Below, in pieces: positions 13,623 to 25,617 of a stretch of DNA of 64,000 bases (positions are counted from its first letter, which is position 1; every line of letters starts with the position of its first letter). The notes under the pieces were generated by a model. It saw only the letters and a program-made list of their open reading frames with translations, searched no databases and had not been told where the DNA came from. A program made the translations under genes and the position numbers. The stretch spans positions 51,332,407 through 51,396,406 of the forward strand of contig OY970820.1 in the NCBI GenBank assembly GCA_963853835.1. Reading direction: 5' to 3'. The stretch is from Calendula officinalis (taxonomy: Eukaryota; Streptophyta; Magnoliopsida; Asterales; Asteraceae).

Positions 13623-13942
13623 CTGTGATTTAGATTTAAAAATTCTAGCAAAGGAGAGTATGAAATAGTTAATCGCAGAGAGAAATCAAGATCGAAAGTA
13701 AGAAATAACTGTTAGAAAGTTTGAAAAAAAAAATAAACGGTTATTTATTGTAGATTGACGATAATTAAGGTATTGGGAAGGTAAACCGGCTGATTTGACA
13801 GTCTTATCCTGATCCAACGGTAACTTTCCTAGTAAGTAAGGTTACCGTTGGGGAGTATGAGGATTAAACTCGGTTTGAACGCCGCCAGAACCCCAATACT
13901 GAGAAAAAAAATATAAAAAAATAAAGAATATATAGAAAACAT
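13623..13942 (-). promoter_or_regulatory. Spacer between truncated integrase and accessory gene
   Basis: 320 bp without coding potential. On the minus strand it starts AT-rich with TATA-like runs (tatatattctttattt, near 13930-13910), passes a GC-richer block and ends in a pyrimidine-rich stretch with cag just before the ATG. It could be an internal promoter plus 5' UTR, or hold a splice acceptor for a subgenomic RNA. Neither is proven. Confidence 0.4.
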
Positions 13943-14755
13943 TTAATTTACTCTTATTTGTTTGACCTTGTTGCCTTTTTGAAGTTCTTCTCTTTTTATA
14001 AAGGCCATGATTTCTGTTGTTGCATCTGACTTAGTCTTGAGGAAAATGACCCAAGTATATCTTGAGTATTCATCAACCAAGACTAAGGTATAGATCTTTT
14101 TGGCCAAAGATGGTGTGCTGATGGGGCCAAAGAGATCCGTATGTATCATAGTAAGTGGTTCATTGATGGAATGATTAACTTTTGACTTGAATGAACTCTT
14201 CTTCTGCTTGCCCATTTCACATGCTGAGCATAACTTATCTTTTGAATAAGTAATAGTGGGCAGCCCTCTCACCAGTATCTTGATACTGAGCTCATTTATA
14301 TTTCTGAAATTTATGTGAGAGAGCTTCTTGTGCCATAACCAATGTAATTCTGGTTTGACTTTAGACAGTAGGCAAACTCGAATAGTAGGGTCTATTTCAG
14401 ACAGATTGACCATATAGACATCATTTTCTCTTCTAGCAACGAGTACAGGTTGCCCTTTATCATTGTAGATGATTCCTGCAATCTTTCTGAAATGAGCTTC
14501 ATTATCATCATCACACATCTGGCTGATACTGAGCAGATTGTGTTTAAGACCCTCCACATAGGCAACTCTTTTAAAAGTTATATTGCCTGCCTTGATTACT
14601 CGATACCCTCTTGTTTTCCCTATAGAATCATCTCCAAACTTGACAGAAGGACCCTTCTCTGGAGTATAGTTGAGAAGGTACTCCATACTGCCAGTCATGT
14701 GTCTTGAGCAGCCACTATCTAGGTACCATTTCCTGTCACCCTGCACAAGACACAC
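13943..14755 (-). pseudogene. Copia-C protease and truncated integrase
   Basis: The frame opens with WYLDSGCSRHMTG, the intact D-S-G aspartic protease site. It then has the GAG-pre-integrase motif (LWHKKLSHINFRN) with C-X2-C (CSACEMGKQ), and the integrase entry HTDLFGPI with VDEYSRYTW. It stops at KGNKVKQIRVN, exactly where the second catalytic Asp (the DNGTEF motif) should follow. The catalytic Asp and Glu, the integrase C-terminus, RT and RNase H are all absent from the element. This is a deletion junction rather than a point mutation. Confidence 0.85.
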
Positions 14756-14763
14756 AATACAGA

Positions 14764-15781
14764 TTAGTTCCTTTTAGGAACCCATTTTTGAATGGGACCT
14801 TTGGTAGGAGAAACAGGGGTTGACTTGATCTCTTTTGTTGGAGAGGTCAGTATCACTTCAGGAGAAACCTTTGAGGTTTTCTTTGGTGATACTGACTTAG
14901 TTTCTCTCCTTTTCTTTGGTACTGAGTACCTAGGACTTGAGAGGTCAGTCCAGCAATCATCTCCTTTATGTCCAGTATGATGACATCTATAACATTTTCT
15001 AGGTCTGTTTCTAAACATATTTTCATATGGAATTTTAGAAAATTGTTTGACTCTTGGTTGATCAGTATGAGTGAGTTTTGCAAACTTTTGACTTAAGACT
15101 TTGATCTGATCACCAATAGATTTTAAAATGTTATTTTTGTCATTCTTTAATGGAGTTTTAATGTTATGTTTGACTGGTTTAGTAGGAGATCGTTCTGGGG
15201 TCTTATTTTTATTTGACAAAGAAGTCTTTTTAGCATTAGACTTTTTGTTTTTGCCACTTGAAGATCTTGTTGAAGTTGTTTTCTTGTTATCATGTTTTAG
15301 AATGACAACTTGAACAGGCTCTTTAGATTCTTGAGTATTTGATCTGTTCCTGCAACTTCTGTATTACATGAAACATGTGAGGTAGAAGTTGTCTTATTAT
15401 CATTATAAATTTCAAAAGTTGTTGTGTTAAATAATAATTCAAAAGGAGGAACAGCAGAAGTGTCATACTGAACTAGTTTGAGGTTAGTATCAGAAATTTC
15501 CTTTACAGGAAATTCAATACTGAGTTCTTGTAGCTCAGTATAGCATTTCGAGCAGATGGAGGGACAATAGGTTTTTCTAAAATATCATTTTCCTCATCAT
15601 CTGACTCAGTTTGACATCCAACTTCACAAAAGGTTTTAGCTTTTACAAACTGAATAGGGTTCATAGAAAATTCTTCAAATAAATCAGCAAAATTATTCTT
15701 ATTTTTAAATTGAGGATCAACACCAAGTGCAGCCCTCACATTCTCTGGAAATTGTTGATTTAAACATTTATTTAATTTTAT
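14764..15781 (-). pseudogene. Copia-C gag C-terminal extension with second zinc knuckle
   Basis: 15781-15503 continues the coiled-coil frame in phase (acidic, ending in a Ser/Pro segment). A frameshift near 15545 leads to a further frame through about 15310. The 15219-14764 frame is Lys/Ser/Pro-rich, holds the knuckle CYRCHHTGHKGDDC and ends in GPIQKWVPKRN, the usual gag tail just before protease. Frames are broken by at least two frameshifts, so no continuous protein is made here. Confidence 0.65.
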
Positions 15782-16330
15782 TTATGCATTTCCCCAAGCT
15801 TTACACTGTTTTTCAAATTTTTCCTTTTCAAGCTTGTGTAAATGAGCTTTATCAGCTAATCTTTGGTTAATGTCTTTTAAGTCTGAAAAGTTTAATTCTA
15901 AATTTTTATATTTTGCTAATTTATCTAAATTTTCATTATTTACCCTTTCAAGTTCTTGTATTGTTAATTTTAAAGCTTTTTCTTTTTGTACATAAGTTTT
16001 AAGATCAACAATCATATACTCAAAAATCTTTTCCTTTTCATTCACTGAATAAGTTTGAAAAGAACTTACCTTGTACAACTGAGTGGAATCCCAATTAGTA
16101 TGAACACTCATCCTCTCAGCTTCTTTGATATCTCTTTCAAATGAGCTCTTCAAATCTTCTTCAGTAAAAGCCATGAAGGCTTTGTTCTCAATCTCTTCCT
16201 CATCATCACTTATCTCCTCATCCATCCAAGCCTCTGAGTAAAGTGCTTGATGAGGTGCTCCATTCCCTGCTGCATTCTTCCCCTTGCTCCAGTTCTTTAG
16301 CTTGACATACTTGTCTCTATACCTTTTAGC
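15782..16330 (-). pseudogene. Copia-C gag middle: coiled coil
   Basis: In phase with the upstream gag after its TGA at 16331-16333. An acidic stretch (DDEEEIENKAF) leads into a Glu/Lys/Leu-rich coiled coil (16225-15782), closed by TAA at 15782-15784. Downstream codons continue in phase. The layout resembles the coiled-coil gag remnant of Copia-B, though the sequences differ. Confidence 0.7.
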
Positions 16331-17320
16331 TCAGTATGCAATCTTGTCATTCTGACCAGTTTCAGTTGACTTAGTATGACAGTTAGCAGCAATGTGCCCA
16401 GGCTTTCCACACCTATAGCAAAGACCTGATCTTGGGTCAGTATTGGAAGAGCTAACACCAAGCCTCTTCTTTTTCAATTGATCTAGCTTCATAGACATAA
16501 GAGCCATTTGAGTTTCAAGCTCTTCTGCCTCGGCATCAGCAAGATCAACTCCTGGTTCTTCAGGTTCAGTTACAGTGTATGCCTGTTGCACAACTAGAGC
16601 CATGTCAGTGGAAGACTTGTCAGTTTTCTTCCAGTTGATCAGTCTTGCAGCATCATTCTCCTCATGATTCAGCATTAAACCATACAGAGTTTGAAGAGTG
16701 TATGTTTCAATGTTGTTGGCAGCATTGACAGAATTTGTCATGTCAAGAAACTGTTGAGGAAGACTATCCAAGAACTTTTGAACAAGCTCTCCTTCCTCCT
16801 TCACAATGCCTACACTGACTAAATCATGGACAACAGTATTGAACCTGTTGTAGAGAGTAGTGATGTCTTCATTTGGACTAGAGAAGAAGTTTTCATACTT
16901 TCTTCTCATGTTGTTTTTCGTCTGCAACTTCACCTTTGGTGTGCCTTCATAAGTGATTAATAGACTATCCCACATAGCCTTTGCTGTTGGCAATTTCATA
17001 ATTGCATTAAGTATTTCTTTGGTAACAGCATTACCAATCACCCCCTTTGCTCTTGAGTCTAGACTGAATAACTGGCGGTCAGTATCAGTCCAGGTATGTT
17101 TCAGTTTAGGAACTGTTCTTATGCTCTTAGGAGCATCATCAGTAGCAGCAACGGGTTCCACAGTTTGTGGAATGATAGGACCATCATTTAGAACAGTGAG
17201 CATCTCATGATGAATGGATTCAAGATACCACTGTGCTTTAAGTTTCCATTGATGAAAGTCTTTTCCATCAAAGATGGGTACTCCCTTACCAGACATAACT
17301 GGTGCTATGATCGTAGACAT
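16331..17320 (-). CDS. Copia-C gag, capsid-like domain and zinc knuckle
   Basis: 329 codons from ATG at 17320. Residues about 15-230 match the retrotransposon gag/UBN2 type (KDFHQWKLKAQWYLES near the start, a KAMWDSLLITYEG segment, then a QKFLDSLPQQFLDM segment). A short coiled segment follows, then the zinc knuckle CYRCGKPGHIAANC near residue 307. It ends at a TGA that probably replaces a sense codon, since the frame continues in phase. It should package element RNA into virus-like particles. It is the most intact retroelement coding frame in the window. Confidence 0.85.
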   Translation of the reverse strand: MSTIIAPVMSGKGVPIFDGKDFHQWKLKAQWYLESIHHEMLTVLNDGPIIPQTVEPVAATDDAPKSIRTVPKLKHTWTDTDRQLFSLDSRAKGVIGNAVTKEILNAIMKLPTAKAMWDSLLITYEGTPKVKLQTKNNMRRKYENFFSSPNEDITTLYNRFNTVVHDLVSVGIVKEEGELVQKFLDSLPQQFLDMTNSVNAANNIETYTLQTLYGLMLNHEENDAARLINWKKTDKSSTDMALVVQQAYTVTEPEEPGVDLADAEAEELETQMALMSMKLDQLKKKRLGVSSSNTDPRSGLCYRCGKPGHIAANCHTKSTETGQNDKIAY

Positions 17321-17404
17321 TTTGAATTTTTGAGTGTTGGAAGGATAGATATAGGGAATGGCTGCCAGGGTTATAGATCGACTAAATAAGAATTAATTTA
17401 GCCT

Positions 17405-17416
17405 GCTCTGATACCA
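17405..17416 (-). other. Copia-C primer binding site
   Basis: gctctgatacca is the reverse complement of TGGTATCAGAGC (initiator tRNA-Met), 2 nt from the 5' LTR. Confidence 0.93.
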
Positions 17417-17418
17417 GT

Positions 17419-17903
17419 TGTTAGGTCACAACACCCCTGGTTTGTTAGTTAATTGATTAGATTGATTATACAAAAGACAATTAAAGTGTAAAACACAGTA
17501 TTAGAGTCGGTGTACAAATCCACTAAGTGTGGTATGCTGCGGAAAAGCAATACCACTGATCAATTACAAGATATGAACGTGAAAGTGTGAATTGCTAAGT
17601 ATTCCAAAGCCAAGTGATCTCTATTTATCTTGCTCATAGAGATCTTACATTTATGGCATGGAAAACTACAAGGACTAAGAAAGGAAAGAGAGCTAAATCA
17701 AAGGGATTTGATTTAGTCGAGTAAACTACTCAGTCCTTGTGCTCAGTGTCACTATCTGATACTGAGCTCTGATACTGAGTGCCAATACTGATCACTCAGT
17801 ATCTGACCTAAACTTAGCTATTTTAATCTACATTTTATTCTAAGCTAGTCTAGGTTGTTTTGTTATCTTAAGATCCTAAGGGGTAAGGCTTTTTGCCTTA
17901 ACA
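17419..17903 (-). repeat. Copia-C 5' LTR
   Basis: Partner of 9006-9490, about 98.6% identical by eye. It carries the same four-heptamer cluster near 17759-17802. Confidence 0.93.
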
Positions 17904-18369
17904 GTGTACAAGCTAGATTTGGGTTTATGGATAAGAATCTTGAACTAGGGTTTGAGATTTCCACCAAGTAGTATGAACTTGGTGGTTGGAAGTGTTAAAT
18001 TGGTTAGATTAGTGAATTAGTTATGTATAATAACTAGTTATTGTGATGATGATGGTATTAGGTCAAGAAGACCTTGAGATTTGAAGTACTTCTTTGATTA
18101 AGAAGTAAGGATTTGTGTTGATTAACACAAGTGTTGGATAGCATTGCTAAGGTGAGTACATGTGATCTTTTCTGAGTACATAGGAAAACGATTTTTATGA
18201 TTTAAAATGACTGAAAGAGTCGTTATTGAACAAACATTATTGATAAAGAAATTGATTGAAATGATTAAATGCCATGAAATGATTTGTGACATTGACTTGT
18301 TGAAATGATGATTGAATTGGAGTTAAGGCTCATATTTGTTGACCAATAATGTGTTAGTCAAACTATCCG

Positions 18370-18600
18370 GAAACGATAACCCATTCGTGGGGGAGTTAAG
18401 ATTACTACTTGGGGCGGTACCTCCCTGCGCAAGGGTAGTATATCTAAGTGAACGATAACCCGATATTCGAGGGACTATGATAACCCGATAAAAAAGGGGA
18501 TTACGATAACCCGCGAGACGAGGGAGTGATGATCTCGGTAACTTTGGGAGAACCCCAATTACCATGCGATCTTTTGATGATAACCCACATTGGGGGAGTT
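18370..18600. repeat. GATAACCC degenerate array in Tekay LTR
   Basis: The motif ygataaccc followed by a G-rich run (ggggga) recurs about five times at 25-70 bp spacing. The same array is in the 3' LTR (about 24970-25200) and, inverted, in the Gypsy-F LTR (about 59340-59540). Confidence 0.75.
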
Positions 18601-19020
18601 GCTTCGGGACGACCCGTTGCGTATGTGTGAGCTTAGGGCAAGCTCGAGATTAAGTTGGACTTATGTGCAATTTGATATTCTTTTAATTATTATTTAATTG
18701 CATCATTTATGACCGGGTCTAAAACCCATGTTTCTCACGCGACAATTTGTCTCGCGTACTACGTTTCTTTTTATGTCTATGTACTCAGGTTCGGGAGCTA
18801 AGGATTAGGCGGCCCGTAGTGTTAGCATTGGATGATTAAGCTCGGTGTACCATTTGATTCCCTAAGACTTAGTTTTGATATGATTGTAACACCGATTTTT
18901 GGCACTTGTAATCATTCAAATGTTTCATTCAAACCATAACTTGGTTATTGTGGATTTTTTATCATTAAACTTAATTATTTAAAGGTTTAAATTATTTTGA
19001 AAAATTGGTGTGTTACAACT

Positions 19021-19032
19021 TGGTATCAGAGC
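19021..19032 (+). other. Tekay-E primer binding site
   Basis: tggtatcagagc lies 3 nt after the 5' LTR end at 19017; it matches the initiator tRNA-Met complement exactly. Confidence 0.95.
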
Positions 19033-19241
19033 TTTAGTCTAAGAGAATTAGGTTGGTTTACTCATCCTAGACTTAGACTTAGCTAAGTGGGACGTTATGT
19101 GCCATAAGAGTTAGGTTGGCCTTTAAAGATTAGGGTTGACCATTAAGGGAATTATTTTTAATCGAGCTTATCTTATGTTCTATTTTGACTATTTAGTCAA
19201 CTTATTGGTTTCTAATTGGATTGACATCTTATGTTAGTAAG

Positions 19242-22200
19242 ATGGCTAGAACGAGAAGTGGTCGGGCTTTGTTGGATGGAGAACAAGCTTCAAATGTGAA
19301 TCAAGATGGAAATGGGTTAGATAATTCAGGTGTCGGGAATGGCCATACCCCGGTGACCATGGAGGCAATTCAATCCATGCTCACTAATATGAGAAATGTG
19401 ATGCAACAAGATGTTAACCGGATCATAAATGATCGGTTGAACTTTGGTGATGATGAAGGGGGAGGGGAGGAACGTCGTGATGACGAGGAAAAGGAGGAAA
19501 GTGAAGATTCCCCACCTCTCACAAACACTAAGTCAACGGATGCTAGTGTCCCGACCGAGAAGTCCTCCAATGAGGAAAGTGATGAAGAAAGAAAGATTGA
19601 GCGTGAAGGATGTTCTTACAAAACATTCCTTGCTTGTCGACCCGACTTCTATCTCGGGAGTACGGAACCGAAAGTGACGGTTCGTTGGATTCGTGAAACG
19701 AAACGTGTGCTTGAGAGTAGCAAGTGCAAAGAGGAAGACATGGTGACTTATGCATCACGATTGTTTAAAGATGATTCTCTTACATGGTGGGACACCGTGT
19801 ATGAAACCTTGGGAAAGAAAGCCATTTACAAGATGTCGTGGGATGAGTTCACTAGATGACTCAAAGAGAAGTATTGTCCCGAAAGGGAGTTGGAAGAGTT
19901 TTTGGAAGAATTCTTGCACTTCAAGAAAGGCAATTTGACCTTGGATGAGTATACCAAGAAGTTCACGGGATACCTCCCGTTTGTGTCAAGTACTTACCCA
20001 ACCGAACGTAGTCGTGTGGTTCGGTTTGCTAATGGGTTACCATGGGAGTATGAACTCGAAGTGAAGAGGGCGACCACCCTTGATGAGGCGATCAATGTCG
20101 CCCGAAGTGTTGAGAAAGTTAGTAAGAGAAGAGTCCAAGAGAGGTCGGTAGGAAACGAGAAGAGAAAGTTTGAGGCTTATTCGGGCCCATCAAAGAAAGG
20201 AAGGTTTACACCAAGTGGGTCAAAGCAAGGAAGTGGTGGCGGCTATGCAAAATGTGTGAAGTGTGGCAAGACTCACCAAGGAGAATGCAAGCTTGAATCA
20301 GGAAGTTGTTTCAAATGTGGGAGGTTTGGCCACAAGGCTAGAGATTGTAAGGCCAAGAGCCTAGATGAAGTTGAATGTTTCTCATGTCATGAGAAGGGGC
20401 ATTATATCAATGTTTGCCCGAAGAAAGGGACCGAAACGTTGGTGTCAACCGCTCACAAGAAACCGGAGCCGATGAAAGTCAAAGGTCGTGCCTTCCAACT
20501 AACACGTGAACAAGCCAAGGAGACTCATGATGTCGTCTCAGGTACCTTATTCATAAACTCCATACCAACTTATGTATTGATTGATTCGGGTTCTACTTAT
20601 TCCTTTGTGTCTCATGAATTTGGTGCTAAGTTTAAGGTTCCACTAGAATTACTTGACGATTTGTATGAAATAGAAGTAGCCGATGGGAAAACCTCTATGG
20701 TCCAACACGTCTATACAGATTGTGAATTAGAAATCGATAGTAAGAAGTTTAAGGTTGATTTGATGCCCATGGGGATCAAGGCTTTTGATGTGATTATTGG
20801 GATGGATTGTTTGGGAATCCACCAAGCCAAAATTTTGTGTGGAAAGAAGTTGGTATCGATTAAGTCTCCCGAAAATGAGAAGGTGTACATCTATGGGTAA
20901 AAGAGGCATCATATGCCAAACTTGTTAACCGCCATTAAAGCAAGAAAATGTTTATCGAAAGGATGTGCATCATTTATTGCCTATGTCCTAGATGGAAGAA
21001 AAGAGAAGAAGACGGTTGAGAATGTGAAGATTATTCGGGACTTTCCCAAAGTTTCTCCCGATGACTTTTCTGGTTTGCCACTGGAGAGACAAGTCGAGTT
21101 TCGTATTGATTTAGTTCCGGGGGCGACACCGATTGCCCGAGACCCGTACCGTTTAACTCCAACCGAAATGAGAGAGTTGATGGCTCAACTCCAAGATTTA
21201 CTTGATAAAGGTTTTATCCGTCCTAGTTTGTCACCGTGGGGTGCACCGGTTTTATTTGTGAAGAAGAAAGATGGTTCGATGAGAATGTGTATTGATTACC
21301 GAGAACTTAACAAGATGACGATTAAGAACCGATATCCCTTGCCAAGGATAGATGATTTATTTGATCAACTTCAAGGAGCCGATTATTTCTCCAAGATCGA
21401 TTTGAGATCGGGTTACCATCAAGTTCGTGTCAAAGAAGGTGATACCGAGAAGACGGCCTTTAGAACTCGTTATGGTCATTATGAATTTTTAGTTATGCCA
21501 TTCGGTTTGAGGAATGCCCCGGCTATTTTCATGGATCTCATGAATAGGGTTTGTAAACCATTCCTCGATAAATTCCTCATCGTGTTCATCGATGATATTC
21601 TTATTTTCTCCAAAACCGAAGAAGAACATGAAGAACATTTGAGGCAAACTTTGGAAGTCTTGAAACGAGAAAAATTGTATGCTAAATTATCAAAGTGTGA
21701 ATTTTGGTTGCGGGAAGTTCAATTTCTTGGTCATGTAGTATCCCGAAGCGGGATAAAAGTTGACCCCTCTAAGATTGAAGCGGTGAAGAATTGGGAAGCA
21801 CCGAAGACTCCAACCGAAGTTAGAAGTTTTCTTGGGTTAGCCGGTTATTACCGAAGATTTATTGAAGATTTTTCCTGAGTGGCGGTCCCACTCACTAGGT
21901 TAACAAGAAAAGATGTGAAGTTTGATTGGGGGAAAAAGCAACAGGATGCTTTTGCTTTGTTGAAAGAGAAGTTGTGCAATGCACCGATCCTCACTCTACC
22001 CGATGGTATGGAAGATTTCGTGGTGTATAGTGATGCCTCGAATAAAGGTCTCGGTTGTGTTTTGATGCAAAGAGGTAAAGTGATAGCTTATGCTTCAAGA
22101 CAATTGAAGAATGCGGAAGAAAGGTACACAACGCATGATTTGGAGTTGGCGGCGATCATTTTTGCCTTGAAGATTTGGAGACATTACTTGTATGGTACGA

Positions 22201-23872
22201 GGTGTATTTTGTACACGGATCACAAAAGTCTCAAGTATGTGTTTACACAAAAAGACTTGAATATGATACAAAGAAGGTGGATCGAGTTGATTAGTGACTA
22301 TGATTGTGAAATCGTTTATCACGAGGGAAAGGCCAATGTGGTAGCCGACGCCTTGAGTAGAAAAGTTTATGAAAAACCGGTTAAGGCTAAGTTAATGCGG
22401 ATTGATGTAGTATCTAGCTTTATCGAAAGTATAAAACCGCACAAAGGGAAGTGATGGGAAAAGACGAGTATAGACAAGAGAGATTGGGAAAGAACCAAGT
22501 GTTTCAAGAAAATGGTCAAGGGTTGAAAACCGTGAATGGTCGGATTTGGGTTCCCAAATTCGGTGGAAACCGAAAGATGTTGTTGAATGATGCTCACAAG
22601 TCCAAGTACTCGATTCATCCCGGAAGCACAAAGACCTACCAAGACTTGAAGAGAATTTATTGGTGGCCGGGGATGAAGTCGAGGGTAGCAAAGTACATAT
22701 CAAAATGTGCCACGTGTGCACAAGTGAAAGCCGAGCACCAAGTTCCTTATGGTGTAGCACAATCGTTGCAAGTGCCGGCCGGGAAATGGAATGACATCAC
22801 AACGGATTTCATTGTTGGTCTCCCAAAGACCAGTAGAAACCATGACGCCATTTGAGTGATTGTTGATAGGTTGACGAAAAGTGCGTTATTCCTAGCTATT
22901 CGGGAAACTATGCCACTCGAGAAGTTGGCAAAGTTGTATGTTGATGAAGTTGTTCGATTGCATGGGGTACCGATGTCGACTGTGTCCGATTGAGATGCAA
23001 GGTTTACCTCGAGATTTTGGAGATCACTCCAAGAAGAGTTGGGGACTAAGTTGAGATTGAGCACGACTTACCATCCGCAAACTGATGGTCAAAGCGAAAG
23101 AACGATCCAAATGGTCGAAGATATGTTGAGATCGTGTGTTTTGGATTTTGGTGGTAAATGGGATGAACACTTACCTTTAGTTGAATTTTCTTATAACAAT
23201 AGTTATCATTCTACGATTAAAATGCCACCGTTTGAGGCATTGTATGGGGGGAAGTGTAGAACGCCTTCTTGTTGGTTGGAGGCGGGTGAGACAAAACTCA
23301 CGGGTCCCGAGATTGTGAAAATAACAAATGAGAAAATCGGAATAATTCAAAAGAATATGAAAGTGGCACAAGATCACCAAAAGAGTTATTCGGATTTGAA
23401 AAAGCGGCCTTATGATTTGAATGTTGGCGATATGGTGATGTTAAAGGTGTCGCCTTGGAAATGCGTGATGAGATTTGGTAAGAAGGGCAAATTGAGCCCA
23501 AGGTGCGTTGGCCCATTTAAGATTTTGAAACGGGTCGGTTTACAAGCATTTAAGTTAGAACTTCCACCCGAGTTTCAAGGTGTCCATGACACCTTCCATG
23601 TTAGTAATTTGAAGAAATTCTTGGGTGAAGTGGAGAATATTATCCCACTTCAAGATTTGCGGGTCGATGCACCCAACCGATTGATCGAAGAGCCCGAGGC
23701 CATATTGGAGGCCCAAACAAAGAAATTAAGGAACAAAGAAATTGAGTTGGTGTTGGTCAAGTGGAAGCATTCCCTTGGGCCAAATTTGACTTGGGAAGTC
23801 AAAGATGAGATTAAGAAACGCTATGCGAACCTTGTAGATTATGATGCGATTCCGAGGACGGAATCCTCTTAA
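19242..23872 (+). pseudogene. Tekay-E gag-pol polyprotein with chromodomain
   Basis: Start chosen at MARTRSGR, the usual chromovirus gag start. Order: gag, two zinc knuckles (CFKCGRFGHKARDC, CFSCHEKGHYINVC), protease (LIDSGSTYSF), RT (SKIDLRSGYHQV; FIDDILIF active site), RNase H (YSDASNKGLGCV), integrase HHCC (HKSKYSIHPGSTK; CATCAQ) and core (YHPQTDGQSER), then chromodomain (LVKWKHSLGPNLTWE). It is broken by stops at 19857-19859 (TGA), 20898-20900 (TAA), 21876-21878 (TGA), 22853-22855 (TGA) and 22991-22993 (TGA), and by a 1-bp deletion near 22434. Four TGA stops fit C-to-T or G-to-A changes. It is dead but nearly full length. Confidence 0.93.
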
Positions 23873-23884
23873 GGGGTAGGTAGT
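23870..23884 (+). other. Tekay-E polypurine tract
   Basis: aaggggtaggtagt directly before the 3' LTR, the plus-strand priming site. Confidence 0.85.
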
Positions 23885-25617
23885 TGTAACGACCGAGATT
23901 TTTGTAAATAAATAAATTGTACAAAAATATGATAAATAGGGATAATTCATTTCAGAACCGTAGGAATTGGTTTTGTGTCATTTGGAAACCGTATGAGAAA
24001 GTTATGGATGAAACCGGGTCGAGCCGAAGACCAAAAAGTGCAGCCATGCTGCCTAGTGAAGTTCGCGACGTGAACTATAGTTCCCGATCGGGAACATCAA
24101 ACAGGGATTTGGGTTTTTGGCGATCGGAGTTCACGGCCCATTACCGATCGCGAAGTGTTCACGACACGCAGTGTTCACGACGTGAACTCTAGTTCGCGAT
24201 CGTGAACTGTTGAACTCTGTATAAAAATGGGTTTGAGGCTAGGGTTTAGACACCTACACCCCTAGAAACCTACCAGCCGTTATTTTGGAAGAAGTGCACG
24301 ATTGTTGGTGTTCTTGAGCTCAAACCTTCATATTTCTTGGAGATTATTGATCTAAGGTAAGAATCCTTGTTAGTTTATGCATCTCTTTGGTATTTTGAGC
24401 TCTATTAGGGTCTCAATGGTGGTTTTGGGAACCCACCATACCATCTTTGGGGAAGATGGTCTATCATGAGTGTAAAACACTCATGGTGAGCTTGTAATCA
24501 ATGTGTACAAGCTAGATTTGGGTTTATGGATAAGAATCTTGAACTAGGGTTTGAGATTTCTACCAAGTAGTATGAACTTGGTGGTTGGAAGTGTTAAATT
24601 GGTTAGATTAGTGAATTAGTTATGTATAATAACTAGTTATTGTGATGATGATGGTATTAGGTCAAGAAGACCTTGAGATTTGAAGTACTTCTTTGATTAA
24701 GAAGTAAGGATTTGTGTTGATTAACACAAGTGTTGGATAGCATTGCTAAGGTGAGTACATGTGATCTTTTCTGAGTACATATGAAAACGATTTTTATGAT
24801 TTAAAATGATCGAAAGAGTCGTTATTGAACAAACATTATTGATAAAGAAATTGATTGAAATGATTAAATGCCATGAAATGATTTGTGACATTGACTTGTT
24901 GAAATGATGATTGAATTGGAGTTAAGGCTCATATTTGTTGACCAATAATGTGTTAGTCAAACTATCCGGAAACGATAACCCATTCGTGGGGGAGTTAAGA
25001 TTACTACTTAGGGCGGTACCTCCCTGCGCAAGGGTCGTATATCTAAGTGAACGATAACCCGATATTCGGGGGACTATGATAACCCGATAAAAAGGGGGAT
25101 TACGATAACCCGCGGGACGGGGGAGTGATGATCTCGGTAAGTTTGGGAGAACCCTAATTACCATGCGATCTTTTGATGATAACCCACATCGGGGGAGTTG
25201 CTTCGAGACGACCCGTTACGTATGTGTGAGCTTAGGGCAAGCTCGAGATTATGTTGGACTTATGTGCAATTTGATATTCTTTTAATTATTATTTAATTGC
25301 ATCATTTATGACCGGGTCTAAAACCCATGTTTCTCACGAGACAATTCTGTCTCACGTACTACGTTTCTTTTTATGTCTATGTACTCAGGTTCGGGAGCTA
25401 AGGACTAGGCGGCCCGTAGTGTTAGCATTGGATGATTAAGCTCGGTGTACCGTTTGATTCCCTAAGACTTAGTTTTGATATGATTGTAACACCGATTTTT
25501 GGCACTTGTAATCATTCAAATGTTTCATTCAAACCATAACTTGGTTATTGTGGATTTTTGATCATTAAACTTAAATATTTAAAGGTTTAAATTATTATGA
25601 AAAATTGGTGTGTTACA
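23885..25617 (+). repeat. Tekay-E 3' LTR
   Basis: 1,733 bp, tgtaacgacc to tgttaca. It carries the uninterrupted GTGTA site into which Copia-C inserted in the 5' copy. Confidence 0.95.
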
